64,000 nt of DNA from the NCBI GenBank assembly GCA_017935565.1, contig JAGBHK010000016.1, positions 62,001-126,000 of the forward strand, read 5' to 3'. The translations under genes and the position numbers were made by a program. The stretch comes from Lachnospiraceae bacterium (GTDB lineage Bacteria; Bacillota; Clostridia; Lachnospirales; Lachnospiraceae). How positions within the stretch are numbered: position 1 is the first letter of the stretch; each line of letters opens with the position of its first letter. Positions 15,150 through 22,655 of the stretch are shown here, one piece after another. The notes beneath the pieces are model-generated. The model did no database searches, was not told where the DNA came from, and saw nothing but the letters and a program-made list of their open reading frames with translations.

Positions 15150-17651
15150 TTACTTACTAGTTGCTTCTAATGTCCAAAGTTGTCCTGAGCCACCCCAATA
15201 TGACCACTGACATACATTTGCTCCATCATCGCCTGACATATTATATACATCAAGTGCGCCCGCACAATTTGATGCTACTGAAAGGAATGCAACATTGCCA
15301 TTATTTTCAACAATCTGATACTTCTGGTTATTTGAACCCTTGTATGTGTACTGGCATACATTTGTTCCGTCTGCCGACTTGCCACCTGCAATATCAACAC
15401 ACTTTGTATATCCTGAAGCACCTGTTAAAATGTAGTAATATCCATTTCCATCTGAAACTATCTCAAACTTCTGTGCATCTAAACCATTTCCTGACCACTG
15501 CTGAATATTAGCATTATTATCAGCTGAACCATTTGCTACATCAAGATATTTTCCGCTGTTTACATTCTTGATGAAGTATACACCTGCATATGGGTCAGAA
15601 GGTGTTGTAGTTGAAGATGAAGAAGACGATGCTTTTTCAAGTACCCAATGCTGTCCTGCGCCGCCCCAGTATGACCACTGGCAAACATTTGCTCCATCAT
15701 CACCTGACATATTGTATACGTCAAGAGCCGCTGCACCACCAGATGCCTTTGTCTTGATTGCATACGAACCATCAGAATTCTTTGTAAATGTATATTTCTG
15801 CATATCGCCACCCCAGTATTCCCACTGAAGTACATTTGCACCATCTGCTGATGAACCATTTTCAATATCTACACCGCTCTTATAACCTGACGCACCTGTT
15901 AAAATATAGTAGTATCCATTTCCATCTGACTTAATCTGGAATTTCTGTGAATCATATCCATTGTATGTCCACTGCTGAATATTTGTACCGTTGTCAGCCG
16001 AACCATTTACTACATCAAGGTATTTTCCACTATTTACATTCTTAATATAGTAGATACCTTCTGTAACTGTCGAAGATGACGAACTACTTGATGATGAATT
16101 TGAAGTTTTGCTTCCCCAAACACATATATTATTTGAACCAACTGCTGTAAATGTCATAACTTCTTTTCTTGAAGAAGATTCATCATACTGCTTCAAGAAT
16201 ACACCCTTGTATGTTACGCCACCATACGTAAATGTCATGTATGGCTTGCCACTTGTATATGACCATGAACCTGAAACACTACCTGTTACTGTACCATTTG
16301 AATTCAAAGTTACAGATACTGGTGTTGCAATGTTTGACTCATTGCTTGACGATGGATTCTGTACCAAGAAATCATATGTACCTACCATATCTGATGATGA
16401 ATATCCAGATGAAGAAATTGTTTCTCCAAGGTATTCATATGGAGCTGCTACAAGCCAACCATCCTGATTAGCAAACAACTGATGTGATCTTACTTCATGG
16501 AATTCATATCCATCATTAAATCTTGTATGGTATACAACGAACATCTTTCCATTATCATCTACCAATGCAGAGTTGTGGCCCTGTGCAATTTCTGCCTGAC
16601 TCATACATGGCCATTTGTAATATGACATAAGTCTAACACCCACACTGCCGCTTGTATTATCTGTATAAGATGTATATGTTGCATAGTTTCCTTTAACATC
16701 CTTGTATGGACCAGATGGGCTAGTAGATCTAAATACTCTCATATTATATCCTCCATCTGATGCGAAACCGCCATACGATACAAACATATAATAGTATCCG
16801 TTATTATAAATAATGTAAGGTGCTTCACCTGAAGAACCACTACCACCTGCAACTCTTATACCCATATATGGGTCTGCAGCCTTGCCATCTGATGCATTTG
16901 TGTCAAGAGAATATGTAACATTGTAATCTCTAAGACCTGTACTTTCATTCAACTCAAGCATGAAGATTCCACCAAACCACGATCCGTAAATCATCCAAAG
17001 CTTGCCGTTATTATCATAAAATACACATGGATCAATAGCATTTGTTCCATACGAAGAGTTCCACTTTCCACTGCTTAAATATCTAGAAGCTACTGTGTTA
17101 GAACCTGTAACTTTAGCATAGTCTGTCATACTTGCAGGATGTGTACTGTTGTTAAAACCTGAATACACAACTGTGCCCTGATAAGTATAAGGACCTTCAA
17201 TGCTGCTAGCAGTTGCCAATGCAATTGATGAGTTCCAATCTGCACCATTCACGCTCATGTACATGCACCATTTACCCATTGTTGGGTTATAAATCACGTC
17301 CGGTGCCCAAAGGTTTCCTGATACATCATAACTTGAAACGCCTGTTGCTGCCCAGTTTGCTCCTACCGAAAAAATGCTGGCATAGTTAGTATTAATGTTG
17401 TTTGTAAATGTTGACCACTGACTTAAATTTGACGATTTCGCCCAAGACATATGTGAGCCAAAAATGTAATACTGACCATTCGCCTTAACTACTGAAGGGT
17501 CATGACAACACACTCTAGTCACGCCCTGTGCTGCTGCCATCGCCTCCATTGTGCCACTATTATTCACGAACTTATGTCCAAGAATAACACTAGCAACCAT
17601 TACCGTTGCTACGAGAGAACTCACGATTCTCTTAAAAGTTTTCGCTCTCAT
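15150..17651 (-). CDS. Secreted endo-arabinanase-like GH43 with two ricin-type lectin domains
   Basis: The 833-residue protein has a signal sequence (about 1-40) and a five-bladed GH43 catalytic domain. Its three acidic residues can be placed: D51 in CHDPSVV (base), D207 in NAIDPCVFYDNNGKLWMIYGSW (pKa modulator) and E276 in GEAPYIIYNNGYYYMF (acid). WMIYGSWFGGIF and HNSALVDDNGKMFVVYHTR fit endo-1,5-alpha-L-arabinanases. A small C-terminal beta domain (about 425-510) is followed by two beta-trefoil ricin-type modules (about 525-665 and 685-833) with NSGKYLDV and repeated Q-x-W motifs, separated by Ser/Thr linkers. It attacks arabinan side chains of pectin outside the cell, matching the pectate lyase at 3.5-4.7 kb. 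The two lectin modules are close duplicates, so this DNA is internally repetitive. Confidence 0.88.
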   Translation of the reverse strand: MRAKTFKRIVSSLVATVMVASVILGHKFVNNSGTMEAMAAAQGVTRVCCHDPSVVKANGQYYIFGSHMSWAKSSNLSQWSTFTNNINTNYASIFSVGANWAATGVSSYDVSGNLWAPDVIYNPTMGKWCMYMSVNGADWNSSIALATASSIEGPYTYQGTVVYSGFNNSTHPASMTDYAKVTGSNTVASRYLSSGKWNSSYGTNAIDPCVFYDNNGKLWMIYGSWFGGIFMLELNESTGLRDYNVTYSLDTNASDGKAADPYMGIRVAGGSGSSGEAPYIIYNNGYYYMFVSYGGFASDGGYNMRVFRSTSPSGPYKDVKGNYATYTSYTDNTSGSVGVRLMSYYKWPCMSQAEIAQGHNSALVDDNGKMFVVYHTRFNDGYEFHEVRSHQLFANQDGWLVAAPYEYLGETISSSGYSSSDMVGTYDFLVQNPSSSNESNIATPVSVTLNSNGTVTGSVSGSWSYTSGKPYMTFTYGGVTYKGVFLKQYDESSSRKEVMTFTAVGSNNICVWGSKTSNSSSSSSSSSTVTEGIYYIKNVNSGKYLDVVNGSADNGTNIQQWTYNGYDSQKFQIKSDGNGYYYILTGASGYKSGVDIENGSSADGANVLQWEYWGGDMQKYTFTKNSDGSYAIKTKASGGAAALDVYNMSGDDGANVCQWSYWGGAGQHWVLEKASSSSSSTTTPSDPYAGVYFIKNVNSGKYLDVANGSADNNANIQQWSGNGLDAQKFEIVSDGNGYYYILTGASGYTKCVDIAGGKSADGTNVCQYTYKGSNNQKYQIVENNGNVAFLSVASNCAGALDVYNMSGDDGANVCQWSYWGGSGQLWTLEATSK

Positions 17652-17694
17652 TGTAAATTTTTCTTCCTTTCTTTTTTTGAAAAATTACCCCATC

Positions 17695-17750
17695 GAGCCA
17701 ATGATAACATTAGGTATCTTTTTTGCGCAATTAACAAAAGAGCCAATGAT
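17695..17750 (-). promoter_or_regulatory. Direct repeat upstream of the arabinanase gene, possible operator
   Basis: GAGCCAATGAT occurs twice in the same orientation, at 17695-17705 and 17740-17750, exactly 45 bp apart, within the 180-bp gap before the GH43 start. Eleven identical bases at that spacing suggest a regulator binding pair, but no regulator is adjacent. Confidence 0.45.
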
Positions 17751-17831
17751 TTTTAAAGTTTTTTGTGCATTTTGCACAATAATCTTGATTTTCATTGACT
17801 CTTTTTATGCAATTATCTTACTAAAGTTTTC

Positions 17832-19238
17832 TTAAATCAATCTTGTTTTCTTTACCATCTCGCAGAATTCTTTATTATTCTTTGTCTTAGAAAACAAATC
17901 TAAAATTCTTTCTACAGCGTCATCTGCTCTCATGGAATTCGTTGCTCTTCTCATATATTCAATAGCCGCCATTTCATCCCTTGTAAGTAACAAATCATCT
18001 CTTCTTGTTCCTGATTTCAAAATATCTATCGCTGGGAACACTCTCTTTTCAGACAACTTTCTGTTAAGAACAAGTTCCATATTACCAGTTCCTTTGAATT
18101 CTTCGAATACAACATCATCCATCTTACTTCCTGTTTCAACCAATGCAGTTGCAAGGATAGTTAAACTTCCGCCTTCTCTCATATTTCTCGCAGCACCAAA
18201 GAATTTCTTAGGCATGTGAAGAGCCGCAGGGTCAAGACCACCTGACAAAGTTCTTCCGCTTGCTGGAATTGTAAGGTTATACGCTCTTGTAAGTCTTGTG
18301 ATACTATCAAGAAGTATTACAACATCCTTCTTGTGCTCTACAAGTCTTTTAGCTCTTTCGATAACCATTTCCGAAACTCTCTTGTGATGTTCTGGAAGTT
18401 CATCAAATGTCGAATAAATAACTTCAACATTTTCACCTTCAATAGCCTCTTTGATATCTGTTACTTCTTCTGGTCTTTCATCAATAAGAAGGATTATCAT
18501 ATGCATCTCAGGATTATTATGCTTAATAGATTTAGCAATTTCTTTAAGTAATGTTGTTTTACCAGCCTTAGGCTGCGAAACAATCATACCTCTCTGCCCC
18601 TTACCCACAGGAGACATCAAATCAACGATTCTCATAGCCACACTGCTATTGTTTCCTTCAAGTTTAAGTCTTTCATCAGGGAAGATTGGTGTTAATTCTT
18701 CAAAATTTGGTCTGGTTGATGTGCTAGCAAGAGGGAAACCATTAACCTCATTTATGTACAACAACGCTCCAAACTTTTCGTTCTGCGTTCTAATTCTTAC
18801 TTTTCCAAGTAATATATCGCCAGTTTTTAAATTAAATCTTCTAATTTGAGATGGCGCTACATATACGTCATTTTCTCCAGGAAGGTAATTCTCGCATCTT
18901 ATAAATCCGAAACCTTCTGGCATAACCTCTAATATACCATTTGCAACTATTCCACTATCAAGTTTTTCGATATCATCCATAGTCAATTCTTCTTTTGGCT
19001 GATACTCTCTACGTCCATATTCTCTGCTTGGAGTTTCACGAACAATGTTATTTTCTTTTACTTCTTCTTTAGGTTCGTTTTCAACCTTTTCTTCTTTTTC
19101 AGTTTCTTTCTCTTCAGCATTTTTTAAAATAGCTTCAACTAATTCTTCTTTTCTTAATGCTGAAATTTTCTTCATCCCATTAGATTTAGCAATTTCTCTA
19201 AGTTCAGTAAGCGGTAATGAATTCAACTTTTCTCTCAT
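17832..19238 (-). CDS. rho: Transcription termination factor Rho
   Basis: The 468-residue protein has an N-terminal Rho_N helical segment (LNSLPLTELREIAKSNG), a charged insertion (about 40-80, Glu/Lys-rich), the RNA-binding cold-shock-like domain (GILEVMPEGFGFIRCENYLPGENDVYVAPSQIRRF), and the RecA-like motor with Walker A QPKAGKTTLLKEIAKS, LLIDERPEEVTD and the R-loop region. It is a hexameric RNA helicase that ends transcription. The Walker A starts QPKAGKTT rather than the more usual PPKAGKT, a minor change. It is the upstream gene of a block that usually continues directly with rpmE. Confidence 0.97.
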   Translation of the reverse strand: MREKLNSLPLTELREIAKSNGMKKISALRKEELVEAILKNAEEKETEKEEKVENEPKEEVKENNIVRETPSREYGRREYQPKEELTMDDIEKLDSGIVANGILEVMPEGFGFIRCENYLPGENDVYVAPSQIRRFNLKTGDILLGKVRIRTQNEKFGALLYINEVNGFPLASTSTRPNFEELTPIFPDERLKLEGNNSSVAMRIVDLMSPVGKGQRGMIVSQPKAGKTTLLKEIAKSIKHNNPEMHMIILLIDERPEEVTDIKEAIEGENVEVIYSTFDELPEHHKRVSEMVIERAKRLVEHKKDVVILLDSITRLTRAYNLTIPASGRTLSGGLDPAALHMPKKFFGAARNMREGGSLTILATALVETGSKMDDVVFEEFKGTGNMELVLNRKLSEKRVFPAIDILKSGTRRDDLLLTRDEMAAIEYMRRATNSMRADDAVERILDLFSKTKNNKEFCEMVKKTRLI

Positions 19239-19416
19239 ATTTTTCCTCCATTATGATTATTCTGCATACAGCCACACTATGTTTAATTGTAACATTTTCT
19301 TGGAATATCTACGATACGTCATGAATATTTGAATTTTTCTGACATCATTGATTATACAACATTTATTTTTAAAATGATAGTATAACTTTAAAAAATATGA
19401 TAAAATTTTCGTATCC

Positions 19417-19578
19417 GTTTAGAGGGTGCGCAAGCAAGATAAATAGATTCAAAAATTCGCTTGCGAAATTTTTTAATCTACTTATCTTGCTTGCATAGCC
19501 GGTAACGGCGTAATGAGTAAAATATAAGGTGTCAGGTGCGCACCTGACACCTTATATTTTACGAATTGGCCTCTAAAC
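19417..19578 (+). mobile_element. MITE-like structured element, family III
   Basis: Terminal inverted repeats GTTTAGAGG (19417-19425) and CCTCTAAAC (19570-19578) enclose a long hairpin (19430-19494, outer arms GCAAGCAAGATA/TATCTTGCTTGC and an inner GC-capped stem), a short GCCG-GTAA-CGGC hairpin with a GNRA-type loop (19498-19509), and a perfect 44-bp palindrome (19518-19561, centre GGTGCGCACC). The order long stem, short core, long stem matches families II a and b though the sequence does not. The element ends 23 bp before the ribosome site of the radical SAM gene and would lie in its leader. Confidence 0.75.
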
Positions 19579-19612
19579 AAATTTGTCACAAATTCGCAAC
19601 CAGGAGGTCATT

Positions 19613-20533
19613 ATGCATATAAACACAGGAAATGAATATTTTAAAAATAAATTCGGATGCAAAACATATAAATTGTCTTTAAATGCAGGAATGACCTGTC
19701 CAAACCGTGATGGCAAAATCGATACTAGAGGATGTATTTTTTGTTCTGCAGGTGGTTCAGGTGATTTTGCAGCATCGCCTAAATTGTCCATTACAGAGCA
19801 AATCGCAGAAGCCAAAGCGTTAATTGCTTCTAAAGTTCCTAAAGATTGCAAGTATATTGCTTATTTCCAAGCATACACAAACACTTACGCTCCTGTTTCT
19901 TATTTAAGGAAAGTGTTTTTTGAAGCAATTAGCAATGAAGACATCGTAGGTATATCAATTGCAACAAGACCCGATTGCTTAGAGGATGATGTCATTGAAC
20001 TATTGGATGAACTAAATAAAATAAAACCTGTCTTCATTGAACTAGGTTTACAAACGGCAAATGAGGACACTGCTACTTTCATAAGAAGAGGATATAAAAA
20101 TGAAATTTTCGAAGTGGCTGTAAAAAAATTGTCGCATATTAATATAGAAGTAATTATTCATATGATAATCGGTTTACCTAACGAAACTGAAATTGACATA
20201 TTAAATACCGTTGATTATATTAATAAGTTCCCCGTTAAAGGTGTAAAATTTCAACTTTTGCACATATTAACGGGTACAGATTTGTTAGATTATTACAAAA
20301 ATAATAAATTTAGAATTTTTTCACTTGAAGAATATACCCACATTCTGTTAGAATGTATATTGCGTCTGCGCTCAGACATAGTTATTCATCGTATGACCGG
20401 GGATGGTCCGAAGAAACTATTAGTGGAGCCCAAATGGAGCTGTAATAAGAAATATGTTTTAAATTACATTAACACCGCACTTAAAGAGAAAAACATAAAC
20501 CAAGGAGAAAAATCATGTCACTCGAACCACTAA
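19613..20533 (+). CDS. Radical SAM protein of the TIGR01212 / YtqA family
   Basis: Start ATG 19613 has AGGAGG five bases upstream; the ten extra codons of the longer frame lack one. The 306-residue protein has the family's spaced cluster motif CPNRDGKIDTRGCIFC, in which three cysteines bind the 4Fe-4S cluster, plus GLQTANEDTATFIRRGY and HMIIGLPNETEIDILNT typical of radical SAM oxidoreductases related to the Elp3 group. The family's reaction is not established; it has been linked to RNA modification by similarity only. Overlaps the start of the DUF4364 gene by 19 bp, indicating coupled expression. Confidence 0.88.
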   Translation: MHINTGNEYFKNKFGCKTYKLSLNAGMTCPNRDGKIDTRGCIFCSAGGSGDFAASPKLSITEQIAEAKALIASKVPKDCKYIAYFQAYTNTYAPVSYLRKVFFEAISNEDIVGISIATRPDCLEDDVIELLDELNKIKPVFIELGLQTANEDTATFIRRGYKNEIFEVAVKKLSHINIEVIIHMIIGLPNETEIDILNTVDYINKFPVKGVKFQLLHILTGTDLLDYYKNNKFRIFSLEEYTHILLECILRLRSDIVIHRMTGDGPKKLLVEPKWSCNKKYVLNYINTALKEKNINQGEKSCHSNH

Positions 20534-21036
20534 CGCTGTACAAGCTTATGACATTATATATGCTCAATAAAGTAAATTTTCCTTTGACAACAAACCAATT
20601 ATTAGATTTCTTTTTGTCAAATAACTACACAAATTACTTTACATATATGCAGATTTTGTCAGAACTTGAGGAGTCAAAATTAGTAAATATAGAAGTTGTT
20701 CGTTCTAATTCATATTACAAAATTAACGACGACGGTGCTGAAACTATTGATTTGTTCGTAAAGAAAATACCTGTATCAATCATAGATGATATGGATATCT
20801 TCCTTGTAGAAAATAAATACGAGCTACGAAATGAAGTAAGCGCCCTTTCTGATTATTACAAATCAACGAACCAGGACTATATTATAAATTGCAGAATTAT
20901 CGAAGGAAATTCAACCCTTATCGATATGAATCTTTCAGTTCCATCAGAAGATGTCGCAGAAATGATGTGCGATAACTGGCGTTCATCAAGTCAGGAAATT
21001 TACTCAAGTATAATGAAAACTCTTATGAAAGAATAA
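20515..21036 (+). CDS. DUF4364 winged-helix-like protein
   Basis: The 173-residue protein starts MSLEPLTLYKLMTLYMLNK and continues FPLTTNQLLDFFLSNNYTNYFTYMQILSELEESKLV, the pattern of DUF4364, a clostridial family with an N-terminal winged helix. A GGAGA site inside the upstream gene serves it. A DNA-binding or regulatory role is likely but undefined. Its pairing with the TIGR01212 gene is common in Clostridia as far as I recall. Confidence 0.82.
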   Translation: MSLEPLTLYKLMTLYMLNKVNFPLTTNQLLDFFLSNNYTNYFTYMQILSELEESKLVNIEVVRSNSYYKINDDGAETIDLFVKKIPVSIIDDMDIFLVENKYELRNEVSALSDYYKSTNQDYIINCRIIEGNSTLIDMNLSVPSEDVAEMMCDNWRSSSQEIYSSIMKTLMKE

Positions 21037-21076
21037 AGGCAAGCCGCTTAACAAAGCGACCTGCCTTATTTTTGCC
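21036..21076. terminator. Terminator between convergent genes
   Basis: AAGGCA...TGCCTT (arms 21036-21041 and 21061-21067 region) with an inner CGCTT/AAGCG stem is followed by ATTTTTG; it also has an A-rich left side, so it may act for both converging genes. Confidence 0.72.
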
Positions 21077-21091
21077 TAGCAAACTCTATTT

Positions 21092-21901
21092 TTATTCCGC
21101 AAAATCCCATTCAATTGTATCAAATATCTTCAATGTATTTTCATCATTATATGTATCTACAGGCTCACCATATGCACATGCCGCAAAAAACGGGTCTCCA
21201 TAAATCCATTTAGTTGCCGCATATCCACCAAGTTTTGCTTCAGGTAAAAATGGCGCTTCATCCATGATAAGAAGATATTCGTCTCTTTCTTCTACCCAAG
21301 AACTAGCTTCTTGCATCTGGAACATTTTAATAAGGTCATCGTCTGTAAGAGTAGCAAAGTTTTCATAAAAACCTTCATCATTTTTTATAGCGTCTATTGC
21401 CTCAGAATAGTCTGCACCTTCTGCCCCAGTCATCAAATCTACATATCTTATAAAATCCACACCATAAATAGACATTTGTTTCGCACCACAAGCCAAAACA
21501 ACAGCTCCATTATCCCAGAAAACTTCGGTGCTCAAACCTAAAGGCGCATCAAATGTTACATTAACAGTTCTATAGTTTGCATACTCAATTGAGAGTTCAT
21601 AGTGAGACATTTTAGAAGCACCAGCATATATACTTTCCTTAACCAACACCTTACTACCTTCGCCATTTACTGCCACATTAGATGTTGTCGACACAATCTT
21701 CTTCGATTCATCTTCATCAACCACAGGAGTTTCATCTTCTGATTCACCCTCTGATTCGTCTTCATCAAGAACATCTAAATCCTTTCCCGCTTGTTTTTCC
21801 ACGTTTTCCGTTTCATCCTCTTTAGCATCCTTTTTGTCGCCACAAGCAACCATTGACACCATCATCATTGCTACAATTGCACATAAAAACAATTTCCTCA
21901 T
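21092..21901 (-). CDS. Lipoprotein of unknown function
   Basis: The 269-residue protein has a lipoprotein signal (MRKLFLCAIVAMMMVSMVAC, lipobox SMVAC with Cys20), then a very acidic linker of Asp/Glu/Lys to about residue 70, and a folded part from about 75 to the end with LVKESIYAGASKMSHYELSIEYANYRTVNVTF and YAATKWIYGDPFFAACAYGEP. I do not recognise the domain. It is transcribed alone, separated from engB by a hairpin. Confidence 0.75.
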   Translation of the reverse strand: MRKLFLCAIVAMMMVSMVACGDKKDAKEDETENVEKQAGKDLDVLDEDESEGESEDETPVVDEDESKKIVSTTSNVAVNGEGSKVLVKESIYAGASKMSHYELSIEYANYRTVNVTFDAPLGLSTEVFWDNGAVVLACGAKQMSIYGVDFIRYVDLMTGAEGADYSEAIDAIKNDEGFYENFATLTDDDLIKMFQMQEASSWVEERDEYLLIMDEAPFLPEAKLGGYAATKWIYGDPFFAACAYGEPVDTYNDENTLKIFDTIEWDFAE

Positions 21902-21962
21902 ACGTTTTTTCTCCTTATATATTATTTTATTCAGGTTATTGCAACCTTTATTAACTAAATTA

Positions 21963-22010
21963 TAAATAAAACGCCATATATTTTAAACGCTAAAATGTTC
22001 AAAATATATG
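21963..22010 (-). terminator. Probable terminator of the tig-engB operon
   Basis: CATATATTTT (21975-21984) pairs with AAAATATATG (22001-22010); on the minus strand GGCGTTTTATTTAT follows. AT-rich stem, moderate strength. Confidence 0.5.
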
Positions 22011-22039
22011 TCGTTATTACGTAAAAAATATCTAATTAA

Positions 22040-22627
22040 CTATTTGCTAATTAATTCATCAATCAAATTCCAAACTTCGTCCCTGCCCTGTTTTGTTGTT
22101 GCAGAAAAAGGAATAACAACCGTATTTGGAGTTACATCCAATGCTTTTTTTATAATCTTAACATTCTTTTGGATTTGACTTCGATTGATTTTATCAAGTT
22201 TTGTTGCAATGATTATCGGTTCATAGCCATTGGCCAAAATCCATTGATACATATTTCTATCGTTGGCACCAGGCTCATGACGAATATCTATAAGTAAAAA
22301 TACCGCTTTGAGCATCTCAGACTTATGAAGATATTTTTCAATCATCTTACCCCATTTTTCCTGAGTTTCTTTTGAAACCTTCGCAAATCCGTATCCTGGT
22401 AAATCCACACAATACATTTCATCATTAATATTATAGAAATTTATTGTTTGAGTTTTTCCAGGTTGTGAGGATGTTCTTGCCAAAGCCTTTCTATTAAGCA
22501 ATGCGTTAATCAATGAAGATTTACCCACATTAGACTTTCCAGCAAATGCAATTTCAGGTTTATCATTTTCAGGCAATTTACTTGTAATACCACAAACCGT
22601 TTCAAGATTTACATTCTTAATAACCAT
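22040..22627 (-). CDS. engB: Ribosome biogenesis GTPase EngB (YsxC)
   Basis: This 195-residue small GTPase has the motifs G1 GKSNVGKSS, G2 in QPGKTQTINFY, G3 DLPGYGFAK, G4 TKLDK and G5 SATTKQG, in the order and spacing of EngB/YihA/YsxC. It assists late assembly of the 50S subunit. The gene lies 28 bp downstream of lon, the same neighbour as in Bacillus, and is the last gene of the tig-clpP-clpX-lon-engB group. Confidence 0.96.
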   Translation of the reverse strand: MVIKNVNLETVCGITSKLPENDKPEIAFAGKSNVGKSSLINALLNRKALARTSSQPGKTQTINFYNINDEMYCVDLPGYGFAKVSKETQEKWGKMIEKYLHKSEMLKAVFLLIDIRHEPGANDRNMYQWILANGYEPIIIATKLDKINRSQIQKNVKIIKKALDVTPNTVVIPFSATTKQGRDEVWNLIDELISK

Positions 22628-22655
22628 AGCTAATCTCCTTATCTTAATGTATGCA

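Noticed and set aside
19518-19561. Simple terminator reading of the 44-bp palindrome
   Set aside because: It follows no gene on either strand within a suitable distance, has no T run after it, and is enclosed in inverted repeats with other hairpins.
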